NCBI GenBank assembly: GCA_024233975.1
Contig: JACKOX010000007.1
Coordinates: forward strand, 74,172-138,171
Direction: 5' to 3'
From: Rhodanobacteraceae bacterium
Lineage (GTDB): Bacteria > Pseudomonadota > Gammaproteobacteria > Xanthomonadales > Xanthomonadaceae
Length of the DNA: 64,000 bases
The notes below the pieces were generated by a model. The model saw only the letters and a list, made by a program, of their open reading frames with translations. It did not search any database and had not been told where the DNA came from. Positions 1-8,570 of the stretch are shown here, piece after piece (the stretch's first letter is position 1; each line of letters opens with the position of its first letter). A program made the position numbers and the translations under genes.

Positions 1-1169
1 CGGTAGCGGCGATGCAAGGCACCAAGACGCAGGCGGTCATCACCGGCCAGCTGGATGTCGGCATCCAAGGACAGGGCCGTGGTGTCGCTGTCGGTATCCA
101 TCGGCATGCCGGTGGCGCACATCAGGCTCTGTTCGCAGGGAATCCCATTGTCGTAGGGCGGATTGCTGCCCTGCGACGCCGCACCGTAGAAGTAACGCTT
201 GTCGTCGCCGAAATCCATGTGGTGCTGCAGGTCTTCGCGATAGGCGCGCGCCTCCAGGCGACCCCAGGAGAGTTCGCCGGCATAGTGCAGGTTGATGCGC
301 TGCTGGTCGTTGCGTAGCAGGTCCATGCGCTGGTTGGGGAAGCCCTGTTCCGGCATCCGCTGCCAGCCCACCGACGCTTCCAGCAGTTGACCGTCGCGAC
401 TCCAGGCAACGGCCAGGTTCTGGTTGCGCACGGCGTAGGCGCTGGAACCGACCTCGTCGCGATCCAGCGTGTGCCCGGCACGACCGGTGAGCGTGTACTC
501 CTTGAAGTCGTCGGCGGCGCGATAGTTGTCGGCCTCGACGCTGTTTCCGGTGTAGCGCAGGCTGAACTGCTCACCCGCCAGCGTCAGGCGGGCGTTGGCG
601 CCCAGCACATGGCCGTTGCTCCGGCCGTTGGCGCCCACTTCTCCATCCAGCACCACGCCCTCGCCCGGTGCGGCGAAACGCATCGCCTCGCCGTTCGCGA
701 CGATGCTGCCGCCAATGGAGTCACCACCCACCGATACCGGCGTGATGCCCGGATAGACGGTGATGCTGCCGACGTCGACCGGCAGCAGGTAGGACAGCGC
801 CGGGTTCATGTGGTTGGGACAGGACGCGCTGATGTCGGCGCCATCGACGGCGATGCGCAGACGGTCGTCGGCCAGGCCGCGAATGGATGGCAGGCCGGAC
901 ACGCCGCCAGCCGGGTTCACCGAGACGCCGGGCAATGACATAAGCAGGCTGGCGGTATCGCTGCTGGCGGCGGCGTGAAGGCTGTCGCCATCGACGTCGC
1001 GGGCAGGCGCGATGTCGGCGCGGTCATCTTCGACCGTAACGCGGGGAAGGACGGTGGCGTTGTCACCGGCGTCCACTGAGGCCCGGGCTTGAGAAGCGCA
1101 GGCCAGGAAAGGGAAAGCCACAAGGGTTGCCACCGCCATGGGGCGGAGCGCTGGAAAACGGTACGACAT
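1..1169 (-). CDS. TonB-dependent copper receptor, 5' part (runs off the window)
   Basis: Outer-membrane TonB-gated receptor, N-terminal part only; the C-terminal barrel lies beyond base 1. Translation from the ATG at 1169 gives a signal peptide (MSYRFPALRPMAVATLVAFP...) and then a plug domain with S-L-P-G-V-S-V-N-P and the later run of alternating beta-barrel strands. A Cys-Pro-Asn-His-Met-Asn-Pro stretch in the plug resembles the CPNxMDPP segment of OprC/NosA-type copper receptors. The upstream DUF2946 gene, a frequent partner of copper receptors, supports the substrate. The receptor family is nearly certain; copper as substrate is inferred from the motif and the neighbour. Confidence 0.85.
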   Translation of the reverse strand, partial: MSYRFPALRPMAVATLVAFPFLACASQARASVDAGDNATVLPRVTVEDDRADIAPARDVDGDSLHAAASSDTASLLMSLPGVSVNPAGGVSGLPSIRGLADDRLRIAVDGADISASCPNHMNPALSYLLPVDVGSITVYPGITPVSVGGDSIGGSIVANGEAMRFAAPGEGVVLDGEVGANGRSNGHVLGANARLTLAGEQFSLRYTGNSVEADNYRAADDFKEYTLTGRAGHTLDRDEVGSSAYAVRNQNLAVAWSRDGQLLEASVGWQRMPEQGFPNQRMDLLRNDQQRINLHYAGELSWGRLEARAYREDLQHHMDFGDDKRYFYGAASQGSNPPYDNGIPCEQSLMCATGMPMDTDSDTTALSLDADIQLAGDDRLRLGALHRRY

Positions 1170-1266
1170 GGATCAGATTCCTCGAACGATTCGCATCGCG
1201 CAGGCGCGCGGACGCAGTCGCAGGCCGCGTCCGGGAAATCCGGCCGCAGCGCAGCATGAGCAGGAC

Positions 1267-1674
1267 TCAGGCGCGAACGAGGATCGGCGGGCCGCGCGGG
1301 CTCCAGCCGGTAACAACGGGTTTGTCGGAGACGGCTTGAACCGGCTGCGGGGCCAGGAAAGGCGCTGGCTCCAGCTTGAGCCAGGCCGGAGCCACCATTG
1401 CCGGCAACTTGGTGCTTGCCAGCAGCGGACAGTAGGGACAGTCGTCAACAGCGTGCTGGGTGGGTGCCGGCTGCTCGCTGCCGTCAGTCTGTCCAGTCGG
1501 GTCGACCCAGCGCAGCACCAGTCCCTGCGTGGTGCACAGCGCCACCCAGCCCGGGCTCAGCGGATCACTGTCGAGTCCACGATGCAGCCGCCCCAACGTG
1601 GGCAGCAGTGCCAGCAGCAACGCGGCCGCAAGGGCCATCGCCGAAAGTAGTGGGTAGGGACGTCGCAGACTCAT
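1267..1674 (-). CDS. DUF2946 family protein
   Basis: Small 135-residue protein with an N-terminal hydrophobic segment (about residues 8-30), an early Cys in A-L-C-T and a C-P-Y-C-P-L motif near residue 80, the layout of DUF2946 proteins. These usually sit beside copper homeostasis genes or TonB copper receptors, and here the gene lies 97 bp upstream of one on the same strand. The cysteines could bind metal, but that is inference. The molecular role of the family is unknown. A 15-base palindrome lies just before the start codon. Confidence 0.75.
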   Translation of the reverse strand: MSLRRPYPLLSAMALAAALLLALLPTLGRLHRGLDSDPLSPGWVALCTTQGLVLRWVDPTGQTDGSEQPAPTQHAVDDCPYCPLLASTKLPAMVAPAWLKLEPAPFLAPQPVQAVSDKPVVTGWSPRGPPILVRA

Positions 1675-1680
1675 GATCGG

Positions 1681-1695
1681 CGCGGATTATCCGCG
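1681..1695. promoter_or_regulatory. 15-bp palindrome before the DUF2946 start
   Basis: CGCGGAT-T-ATCCGCG is a perfect inverted repeat with a one-base centre. It lies 7-21 bases upstream of the DUF2946 start codon and 28 bases after the nlpD stop. There is no T tract, so a terminator is unlikely. It could be a repressor operator or a hairpin hiding the ribosome-binding region. Confidence 0.35.
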
Positions 1696-1722
1696 AAAAC
1701 GGCCTTGTCTGTCGCGAACCAC

Positions 1723-2613
1723 TCAGCGTTTCGGCAGCTGGGTCAGCGGATCGATCGGCTTGCCGTTGCGACGAATCTCGAAATGCAGCTGGTCTCGGCT
1801 GGCGCCAGTGCGACCGAGTTCGGCGATCACCTGCCCGGCATTCACGCGATCACCTTCGGCCACCAGACGCTTGCGGTTGTGGCCGTATGCCGACAGCCAC
1901 GTGTCGCTGTGCTTGACGATGATCAGCTCGCCGTAACCGACCAGCCCCGAGCCGGAATACACCACCTCACCCGCGGCAGCGGCCTTGACCGGATCACCCG
2001 CCTTGCCGTCGATATCGATGCCCTGCCGCGTCGGGTCACCAGCGGCGTAGGTCGCCAGCAGGCGCCCGTCCACCGGCCAGCGCCAGGCAACAGCGCCGCT
2101 GGCCACTGCGGGTGCGGCTGTCACCGGTGGTTTTGCCGATGGCGGAGCAGCGGTGGGTGGCGGCAGAGGGGTCGGGTTGCGTGGCGGCGCGTTGCTGCCC
2201 GTGCTCGTGACGGGCCGCGCAGCAGTCGCCGGTGCTGGCCTCGCTGCCGTGGGCGCAGCGGACGGCGCCGGTCGATCCGGCAGCGGTGTCGTTACCGCAA
2301 CACCGTCATCACCAGCCACCGCCACCGGACGCGCATCACCCGACGGCGCCAGCACCTTCAGCTGCTGTCCCGGGTAAATCGTGTACGGCGGATGGATGGC
2401 ATTCCAGCGCGCGAGGTCACGGTAGTCGATGCCTAACCGGAACGCGATGCCGTACAGCGTGTCGCCCCGCGCCACGGCGTATTCCGGCACGCGGGTGATC
2501 ACCGTCTCCGGCCGGCTGCTGGAACGGTCGTCGATGGACGGGCGCGGCGGCGAGGAGCAAGCAGCAAGGCCAGCAGCCAGTGAAAGGCAGGCAATGACGA
2601 AACGGCGACTCAT
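1723..2613 (-). CDS. nlpD: NlpD, LysM/M23 amidase activator lipoprotein
   Basis: Envelope lipoprotein that activates the division amidase AmiC. The N-terminus has a lipoprotein signal with lipobox L-A-A-C (Cys 19). Residues 45-88 are a LysM domain (GDTLYGIAFRLGI). A long Pro/Ala linker follows, then an M23 (LytM) domain at about 180-290 ending P-L-T-Q-L-P-K-R as in E. coli NlpD. The first zinc ligand of active M23 enzymes is replaced (R-Q-G-I-D-I near 198) although LHFEIR (276-281) remains, as expected for the non-enzymatic NlpD/EnvC class. It sits at the end of the surE-pcm-yqaA-nlpD block; rpoS, which often follows, is absent here. Confidence 0.92.
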   Translation of the reverse strand: MSRRFVIACLSLAAGLAACSSPPRPSIDDRSSSRPETVITRVPEYAVARGDTLYGIAFRLGIDYRDLARWNAIHPPYTIYPGQQLKVLAPSGDARPVAVAGDDGVAVTTPLPDRPAPSAAPTAARPAPATAARPVTSTGSNAPPRNPTPLPPPTAAPPSAKPPVTAAPAVASGAVAWRWPVDGRLLATYAAGDPTRQGIDIDGKAGDPVKAAAAGEVVYSGSGLVGYGELIIVKHSDTWLSAYGHNRKRLVAEGDRVNAGQVIAELGRTGASRDQLHFEIRRNGKPIDPLTQLPKR

Positions 2614-2620
2614 CGACCCG

Positions 2621-3214
2621 TCATCCGGCCTGGTGCCGCCACATCAGCCAGCCGATCAGGGCGATGGCCAGCAACGCCAGCACCCAGCCGATCCATTCAA
2701 TCCAGCGCCGCAGGCTGGCTTCGAACTTCGGTCCGCCCCAGGCGATCAGCCCGGCGAGCAGGAAAAAGCGACCGCCCCGCCCCACCACCGAGCCCAGCCC
2801 GAAGGCGACCAGCGGCATGCCGGCGGCGCCCGAGGCAATCGTGAACACCTTGTACGGAATCGGCGTGAAGCCGGCGACCAGCACGATCCAGAAACCGTAC
2901 TCCTCGAACAGGGTCTGGATATGGGCGAAGGTGTCCGCGTAGCCGAAGCGCTCGATCCACGGCATCACCGCTTCCAGCGCCCAATGGCCAAGCGCGTAAC
3001 CGACGAAACCACCGAGCACGGAGCAGATCGTGGTGAGTAGAGCCAGCCGCCACCAGCGCGGTGGCTGGGCAAGCGTCATCGGCGCCAGCATCACGTCGGG
3101 TGGCACCGGGAACACCGTGGACTCGGCCACGCTCAACGCACCGAGATACACGGGCGCATGACGGTGCCGCGACCAGCGCAGGGCCATGTCGTACAGCGGT
3201 CCGAACAGTTTCAG
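2621..3214 (-). CDS. yqaA: YqaA family inner-membrane protein, probable CTG start
   Basis: Membrane protein of the YqaA branch of the VTT/DedA (SNARE-associated) superfamily. The conserved H-R-H-A-P ... F-P-V-P-P-D-V-M-L-A-P segment, G-F-T-P-I-P-Y-K-V-F-T re-entrant region and a C-terminal membrane helix are visible. An ATG at 3187 is available but has no ribosome-binding site and would remove L-K-L-F-G-P-L-Y, which matches the usual MKLF.PLY opening of the family. A CTG at 3214 restores it and is preceded by GAGGA at good spacing, starting 11 bases after the pcm stop. The exact function is unknown; roles in lipid or osmolyte transport are proposed for relatives. Confidence 0.82.
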   Translation of the reverse strand: MKLFGPLYDMALRWSRHRHAPVYLGALSVAESTVFPVPPDVMLAPMTLAQPPRWWRLALLTTICSVLGGFVGYALGHWALEAVMPWIERFGYADTFAHIQTLFEEYGFWIVLVAGFTPIPYKVFTIASGAAGMPLVAFGLGSVVGRGGRFFLLAGLIAWGGPKFEASLRRWIEWIGWVLALLAIALIGWLMWRHQAG

Positions 3215-3224
3215 GGTTGCGTCC

Positions 3225-3917
3225 TCATCGCACGGTACCGCTCAACAGCGGCACGAACAGTACCGCTCCCAGGTTGCTTTCAGTGATGCCGTCGGCGTCG
3301 CGCTGGTAGCAGACCAGCTCCTGCTGCGAGCTCGGACCAACGGGCGCGATCAACCGCCCACCTTCGGCCAGTTGATCGAGCAGCGCCGGCTCGATGCGCG
3401 CGGTCGCCGCGGTCACCAGGATGCCATCGAAAGGCGCCAGCTCCGGCCAGCCGATGCGGCCATCGTCGTGGCGCACGCGGATGTTGCCGTAGCCCAGTTT
3501 GCGCAGCCGACGACGCGTCGGGCGCAGCAGTTCGTCGATGCGCTCGATGCTGTAGACCTGATCGACCAGCCCCGACAGCACCGCCGCCTGATAGCCGGAA
3601 CCGGTGCCGATCTCCAGCACCTTGCCGCCACCGTTGGCGAAGTTCGGGCCAGCCAGCAGGACTTCGGTCATCCGTGCCACCACCCACGGCTGTGAAATGG
3701 TCTGCCCGCAGCCGATCGGCAGCGCCGTGTTCTCGTAGGCACGACTGGCCAGCGCCTCGTCGATGAACAGGTGGCGCGGCACGGTGCGGATCGCATCCAG
3801 CACATGCGCATCGGCAATGCCCTTGGCGCGCAGGTCGTCGACCAGACGGTCGCGTGCGCGCTGCGAGGTCATACCCAGACCCGCCGTATCCGGCTGACCG
3901 TGACGCAGACTCATCAT
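3225..3917 (-). CDS. pcm: Protein-L-isoaspartate O-methyltransferase
   Basis: Uses S-adenosylmethionine to methylate abnormal L-isoaspartyl residues so that damaged proteins can be repaired in the cytoplasm. Visible features: the G-Q-T-I-S-Q-P loop (71-77), SAM motif I V-L-E-I-G-T-G-S-G-Y (100-109), and the D-G-I-L-V-T-A-A region. The ATG at 3917 overlaps the surE stop by four bases (ATGA), as in many proteobacteria where surE and pcm are translationally coupled. The open frame continues further upstream inside surE, but that part does not resemble the family. About 230 residues, a normal length. Confidence 0.95.
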   Translation of the reverse strand: MMSLRHGQPDTAGLGMTSQRARDRLVDDLRAKGIADAHVLDAIRTVPRHLFIDEALASRAYENTALPIGCGQTISQPWVVARMTEVLLAGPNFANGGGKVLEIGTGSGYQAAVLSGLVDQVYSIERIDELLRPTRRRLRKLGYGNIRVRHDDGRIGWPELAPFDGILVTAATARIEPALLDQLAEGGRLIAPVGPSSQQELVCYQRDADGITESNLGAVLFVPLLSGTVR

Positions 3918-4705
3918 CCGGCCGACTTGCCTTCCCCGTCGGCCATGCCCGCAGCCAGGCCATCGACCCAGCTGGCGACCTTTTCCAGCGCCTGGTAGCG
4001 GGTCAGATCGACGTGGATCGGCGTAATCGAGATATAGCCACGGCGCACGGCGTCGAAGTCCGTGCCTGGACCGGCATCTTCCTCGGCACCGGCCGGGCCA
4101 ATCCACCAGATCGGTCGGCCGCGCGGGTCGGTTTCATTGATGCAGGGCTCGGCGCGATGACGATGACCAAGACGCGTCACCTCGTAGCCCCGGATCTCGC
4201 TCCACGGCAGATCCGGGACGTTGACGTTGAGGATGGTGTCGGAAGGCAGCGCATCGACCAGCAACCGGCGCATGATTTCCACCGCCGCGCGTGCCGCGGT
4301 CGGATAGTTGCGTGCCTTGTGCTCGCTGCTGGCCAGCGACACTGCAATCGCCGGCAGACCCAGGAAACGCCCTTCCATCGCCGCGGCCACGGTGCCGGAA
4401 TAGATCACGTCGTCGCCCAGATTGGCCGCCGAGTTGATGCCGGAAACCACGATGTCCGGCTCGTCTTCCAGCATTCCGGCCAAGGCCAGGTGCACACAGT
4501 CGGTGGGCGTGCCGGCCACGCGGTAACGTCGCTCCGACAGCTCGGTGACGCGGATCGGCTGGTCGAGGGTGAGCGAATTGCTGGCACCGGAACGGTCGCG
4601 ATCCGGTGCGACCACCGTGACCGTGGCGACCTCCGCCAGATGCTCCGCAAGCACGCGGATGCCCGGCGCCTCCACGCCATCATCGTTGCTGACCAGAATA
4701 TGCAT
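3914..4705 (-). CDS. surE: 5'/3'-nucleotidase SurE
   Basis: Metal-dependent survival-protein phosphatase acting on nucleoside monophosphates and short polyphosphate. The start is the ATG at 4705, giving MHILVSNDDG with the metal-binding Asp pair at residues 8-9. It has a GGGAAG ribosome-binding site; the extra 40 codons upstream are not conserved-looking. S-G-I-N-S-A-A-N-L-G-D-D-V-I-Y-S-G-T (second metal/phosphate loop) is intact. Length 263 residues, normal. It begins the surE-pcm-yqaA-nlpD unit and is divergent from the Smr gene, with about 145 bp between start codons for both promoters. Confidence 0.96.
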   Translation of the reverse strand: MHILVSNDDGVEAPGIRVLAEHLAEVATVTVVAPDRDRSGASNSLTLDQPIRVTELSERRYRVAGTPTDCVHLALAGMLEDEPDIVVSGINSAANLGDDVIYSGTVAAAMEGRFLGLPAIAVSLASSEHKARNYPTAARAAVEIMRRLLVDALPSDTILNVNVPDLPWSEIRGYEVTRLGHRHRAEPCINETDPRGRPIWWIGPAGAEEDAGPGTDFDAVRRGYISITPIHVDLTRYQALEKVASWVDGLAAGMADGEGKSAG

Positions 4706-4849
4706 ACGCTTCCCTGTGCTGCATCGACTGCCCGCTGGGGCCGCGCCCGGAAAGCACGTGCAGTCGACGGAATGATCAAAGTGCGAATGATAGCCGATGG
4801 CCGCACTGCGAACCGGGATCGGCAAGGCATGTGCTGATAGGCTTTCCAG

Positions 4850-5392
4850 ATGTTCCCACCCGACGATGACTCGCCAGATGACGATGCCGCCCTGTTCCGC
4901 GAGGCCATCGGGCCGGTTCGCGAGCTGGCCCCCGGCGAGCTGCCACCACCGCGACCGCGCCCGAAACCAAGGGCACGCCAGTTCGAGCGCGATGAGGTCG
5001 AGGCGCTACGGCAGTCGCGGGATGCGCCGTTCGACCTGGCAAACCCCGATATTGGCGACCGCCTGGAATTCCGTCGCCCGAACGTTGGACCGGCCATCCT
5101 GCGTCGCCTGAAGCGCGGCCAGTACGCGGTCGAGGACGAAATCGACCTGCACGGCGCCACTGCCGAAGGCGCGCTGGAGCTGCTGCGACGCTTCCTGCAC
5201 GAAGCGCATGACGAAGGCCACCGCTGTCTGCGCATCGTCCATGGCAAAGGCCTGCGCTCACGCGACGGCGTGCCGGTGCTTAAAGTGGTGACCGACCGCT
5301 TCCTGCGCCACAACGGTGATGTACTCGCCTTTGCCTCGGCACCGGAGGCCGGCGGCGGTTCCGGGGCGGTGCTGGTACTGCTCAGGCGCTGA
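4850..5392 (+). CDS. Smr domain endonuclease-like protein
   Basis: 180-residue protein with an acidic, Pro/Arg-rich N-terminal part and a C-terminal Smr domain (about 97-180). The diagnostic D-L-H-G (E-I-D-L-H-G-A-T) and I-V-H-G-K-G motifs are both present. Stand-alone Smr proteins of this layout (SmrA/SmrB type) are nucleases; SmrB cuts mRNA at collided ribosomes and SmrA is less understood. Which type this is cannot be settled from motifs alone. It is divergent from surE. Its end overlaps the end of the convergent hydrolase gene by 11 bases. Confidence 0.85.
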   Translation: MFPPDDDSPDDDAALFREAIGPVRELAPGELPPPRPRPKPRARQFERDEVEALRQSRDAPFDLANPDIGDRLEFRRPNVGPAILRRLKRGQYAVEDEIDLHGATAEGALELLRRFLHEAHDEGHRCLRIVHGKGLRSRDGVPVLKVVTDRFLRHNGDVLAFASAPEAGGGSGAVLVLLRR

Positions 5393-6278
5393 CGACGCGC
5401 TGGCAGAAAGCCGCCACCCGCGAAGCGATATCCTCCGGCTGCTTCAGCCAGTCGAAGTGCCGCGGTGGACGGCCATCCGGCAGCTGTTCCACGAACTGCT
5501 TTTCGGCCTGAGCGCCGCTGAGCGCCAGCAGTCCATCAATGGACGATTGCGGCGCGAACATATCCTCGGCCATGCCAATCGCCAGCGCCGGTAATCGCAC
5601 ACCGGCAAAACCGGCGCTGAGGTTTTCGCCATGGCTGTCTCGAAGCACGCCGCTGCGACAGAAGCCGGCCCATTCACGCATCAGCCGCGCCGGTTGGTGG
5701 CCGCCGAAACCCAGCAGCTCGCCGTGGAACTGGCCGAACAGCGCACACCACAGCCGTACCCACATCGCGAACAGGCGAATGCCCAGCGTCCAGCGACCGA
5801 AACTGCGCCAGTATGGCGTTCCAGAGGCACAGAAGATCAGTCCGGCAAGATTCTGCTCTCCACCGCGCGAGGCATGCAGCAGGGACAGTTGCCCACCCAG
5901 CGAGTGGCCGAACAGGAAGCGCGGCGAGCCGGGAAAGGCGTCTGCCGCCGCCGCAAGCATGGTCGGCAGCTCGTCATCCGCCAGATCGAGATAACCCCAG
6001 CCGCAGCGTCGCGACGCACGGAAGGGGCTGTCGCCGATGCCACGCAGGTCTGCGGCCAGCACGTTGACTCCGCGCTCGGCCAAGGCGATGGCGAAGCGCC
6101 GGTACACGCCGGCCGGCGTGCCCAGCGCCGCCGCGATAACGACCGCCGGCGCACCGGCTTCGGCACGGAACAGTCTCGCCGGCAGCGGTTTCCCGGCAAC
6201 CGTCAGCTCGACAATTTCCGGTTCGATTTCAGCGCGCTTCGATGACAGGGAAGGAGGCGCGGTTGTCGGACGATCCAT
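5382..6278 (-). CDS. Alpha/beta hydrolase
   Basis: 298-residue serine hydrolase-fold protein. The nucleophile elbow is F-G-H-S-L-G-G-Q, the likely acid is the Asp in G-M-A-E-D-M-F-A-P, and a late His lies in P-R-H-F-D-W, so a full triad is available. No signal peptide. It starts 12 bases after the truD stop and so probably ends the ftsB-ispD-ispF-truD transcription unit. Substrate unknown: the family spans lipases, esterases and peptidases. Confidence 0.75.
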   Translation of the reverse strand: MDRPTTAPPSLSSKRAEIEPEIVELTVAGKPLPARLFRAEAGAPAVVIAAALGTPAGVYRRFAIALAERGVNVLAADLRGIGDSPFRASRRCGWGYLDLADDELPTMLAAAADAFPGSPRFLFGHSLGGQLSLLHASRGGEQNLAGLIFCASGTPYWRSFGRWTLGIRLFAMWVRLWCALFGQFHGELLGFGGHQPARLMREWAGFCRSGVLRDSHGENLSAGFAGVRLPALAIGMAEDMFAPQSSIDGLLALSGAQAEKQFVEQLPDGRPPRHFDWLKQPEDIASRVAAFCQRVVSA

Positions 6279-6290
6279 ATCCGGAAAGAC

Positions 6291-7343
6291 TCAGGCAGCC
6301 GGACGCATCACGTCCACCACCTCGCCCAGCTGCGCCAGCAGCACGGTGGCATAGCTGCCTGCCGGCAGCGCAAAGTCGAGCAGGAGTTGATCATCCGCTG
6401 GCCACGACCAGAGCATGTCGCGCACGCCGACGCGCAGTGCACGGCGCTCCTGCTTGAGGCCGGCCTTCTCCAGCCCTTCGCGCAGATCATCGTCACCGGA
6501 CAGCGCCACCCCTTCACGCTCCCGCGCCGCATCCGCCGACGACAGCTCGCCGCGCCCCCAGAGCGGGCCGGTGGGATGGATATCGCCCTCGGTGGCGCGA
6601 CCACGCAGCGTGTCGTCCAGCGCTTCCGGGCCGAACACGCTATGCCGGCCATCCAGCATCCAGATTTCGCCATCAAGGCCGGTGTTCCAGCTGCCATCGG
6701 CCACGCGCGCCCACAGCACCTGGTTGAACAGCTGCGAACGCACCGCCGACAGCAGCATCGAACGCTGATCACGGCGCACGCGCTTGCCGGCGAACATGGC
6801 CCGTGCCGCCTCGACGTTGTCACCTCCACGACCGAATCGCTGTTCGCCGAAGGCATTTGGCACGCCGCCGTCGCGAATCGCCCGCAGCCGCGCTTCGATG
6901 GCATCGAGATCACCGGCAACATCACGCAGCAGAAGGCGGAAGCGGTTACCGCGCAATGCGCCGCGCGGCAGCTTTCGGCGGTGCCGCGTCTGCGACAGCA
7001 CCGTCACCCCGTCGATCGCCATCGTCTCCAGCGGCGGCGCCTCACGTCCGGGCAGATGCACGGTGAAGGCCTGCCGCGTCACCGCGTGCCGATCCTTGAG
7101 GCCGGCATAGCTCACCGCATGCCGCGCCACGCCGGCCCAGGCCGCCAGCTGATCGGCTACCCAGGCCGTGTTGGCGCCGCGCTTCTCGACCTGCAGAAAC
7201 AGCTGCTCGCCTTCGCCACTGGGCTCAAAGCCAAGGTCCTCGTCGACCTGGAAGTCCTCGACCTCAACGCGCAGCCGCGCCGTCAACACCGCATTGCCAT
7301 AGGCGCGCGGGATCGTCTGGTCCTGCGTTGATTCCCTGCTCAT
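6291..7343 (-). CDS. truD: tRNA pseudouridine(13) synthase
   Basis: Makes pseudouridine at position 13 of glutamate tRNA. The catalytic Asp is D84 in A-G-L-K-D-R-H-A-V-T-R-Q, and the N-F/G-N-R-F-R motif appears as L-R-G-N-R-F-R. The start is the ATG at 7343, overlapping the ispF stop by ATGA; the open frame upstream reads through ispF in another frame and is not real. 350 residues, normal. The ispD-ispF-truD-surE order is the standard gammaproteobacterial cluster; here the hydrolase/Smr pair separates truD from surE. Confidence 0.95.
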   Translation of the reverse strand: MSRESTQDQTIPRAYGNAVLTARLRVEVEDFQVDEDLGFEPSGEGEQLFLQVEKRGANTAWVADQLAAWAGVARHAVSYAGLKDRHAVTRQAFTVHLPGREAPPLETMAIDGVTVLSQTRHRRKLPRGALRGNRFRLLLRDVAGDLDAIEARLRAIRDGGVPNAFGEQRFGRGGDNVEAARAMFAGKRVRRDQRSMLLSAVRSQLFNQVLWARVADGSWNTGLDGEIWMLDGRHSVFGPEALDDTLRGRATEGDIHPTGPLWGRGELSSADAAREREGVALSGDDDLREGLEKAGLKQERRALRVGVRDMLWSWPADDQLLLDFALPAGSYATVLLAQLGEVVDVMRPAA

Positions 7344-7819
7344 TCGCCCTCGCGTCGCAGCAGCACGACGGCCTGCGCGGCGATGCCCTCGCCGCGTCCG
7401 GTAAAGCCAAGCCGCTCGCTGGTGGTCGCCTTCACGCTGACCGCGCCAACCGGCATCGCGAGGTCTTCGGCAATGCATTCGCGCATCGCGATCACATGCG
7501 GCGCCAGTTTCGGCCGCTCGCAAACAACCACCGTGTCAAGATTGGCGATCTGCATGCCGTGCTCGGCCAGCATGCCGCCGACATGGCGCAGCATCACCCG
7601 GCTGTCGGCGTCCTTCCAGCGAGGATCGGACGGCGGAAAGTGCTGGCCGATATCCCCCAACGCCAGCGCACCCAGCAGCGCATCGCAGAGCGCATGCAGC
7701 AGCACGTCACCATCGGAATGCGCCACCACACCCTGCTCATGCGGCACGCGCACACCGCCGAGCATCACGTGATCGCCCGGCCCAAAGGCGTGAACGTCGT
7801 AACCAATACCGATGCGCAT
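7340..7819 (-). CDS. ispF: 2-C-methyl-D-erythritol 2,4-cyclodiphosphate synthase
   Basis: Fifth step of the MEP isoprenoid pathway. It cyclises CDP-methylerythritol 2-phosphate and releases CMP. The metal-binding D8-x-H10 (G-I-G-Y-D-V-H) and H42 are present, as are H-S-D-G-D (34-38) and the late T-S-E-R-L-G-F-T-G-R-G-E-G. 159 residues, a full-length trimer-type subunit. It starts one base after the ispD stop and is coupled to truD by a four-base overlap. Confidence 0.97.
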   Translation of the reverse strand: MRIGIGYDVHAFGPGDHVMLGGVRVPHEQGVVAHSDGDVLLHALCDALLGALALGDIGQHFPPSDPRWKDADSRVMLRHVGGMLAEHGMQIANLDTVVVCERPKLAPHVIAMRECIAEDLAMPVGAVSVKATTSERLGFTGRGEGIAAQAVVLLRREGE

Positions 7820-7820
7820 T

Positions 7821-8570
7821 TCAGTCCCTGTCCGGATTTGACAGCAGCATAGCCGCCAATCGCAGGTCGGTGGGTTCGGTGACCTTGATGTTGTCGCTGC
7901 GGCCAGCGACCAGCCGCGGCTTCAGACCCGCGAATTCCAGCGCGGAGGCTTCGTCGGTAATGGCTGCACCGGCCACCGCTGCGTCGAGAAGCGCTTGGGA
8001 CAGCTGACTTCGTCTTGCCGCCTGCGGCGTGAGCGCGCGCCACAGCGTTTCTCGCGGGAGGGTCGCGATGATGCGATCGCCGCCATCACACGACTGCTTG
8101 ACGGTATCCGCCATTGGCGCGGCAAGAATGGCGCCATCGGCTTCCTGCAACAGCGCGAAGACCAGGCGATCCAGATCATCCAGCGCCAGACAGGGCCGCG
8201 CAGCGTCGTGCACCAGAATCCAGTCTTCGCCGGCGACGTTTTCCGGCAATGCGCGCAGCGCGGCGGATACCGATTCCGCGCGACTCGCGCCGCCTTCGCA
8301 GCAACGCAGCTCGACAGGCAGTGACTCCCGCGCTGCGGCCTCCACTTTCGCCCAGTGCGTATCGTCCTCGGCCAACGCCAGCTGGATGCCAACCACCGCC
8401 GGATGCGCCGCCAGCGCGCGCAGCGTGTGCAGCAGCATCGGCTCGCCATGGATCGGCAGGTATTGCTTGGGCAGCCCGGCCGCCATGCGCTGGCCGATGC
8501 CGGCCGCCGGCACGATAGCCCAGATGCCGCGGCCGTCGTTGATGTCAGCGCGACCGATCACTGGTCGCAT
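7821..8570 (-). CDS. ispD: 2-C-methyl-D-erythritol 4-phosphate cytidylyltransferase
   Basis: Third step of the MEP pathway, transferring CMP from CTP to methylerythritol phosphate. The nucleotide-binding start reads P-A-A-G-I-G-Q-R-M with the downstream P-K-Q-Y-L-P, and V-H-D-A-A-R-P-C is the conserved central motif. The start ATG at 8570 overlaps the ftsB stop by one base (TAATG). 249 residues with a slightly longer N-terminus than E. coli IspD. Confidence 0.96.
   Translation of the reverse strand: MRPVIGRADINDGRGIWAIVPAAGIGQRMAAGLPKQYLPIHGEPMLLHTLRALAAHPAVVGIQLALAEDDTHWAKVEAAARESLPVELRCCEGGASRAESVSAALRALPENVAGEDWILVHDAARPCLALDDLDRLVFALLQEADGAILAAPMADTVKQSCDGGDRIIATLPRETLWRALTPQAARRSQLSQALLDAAVAGAAITDEASALEFAGLKPRLVAGRSDNIKVTEPTDLRLAAMLLSNPDRD

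Noticed and set aside
2190..2613. NlpD as an active peptidoglycan endopeptidase
   Set aside because: The first zinc-binding His is missing from the M23 domain, as in other NlpD proteins, so it is an activator rather than an enzyme.
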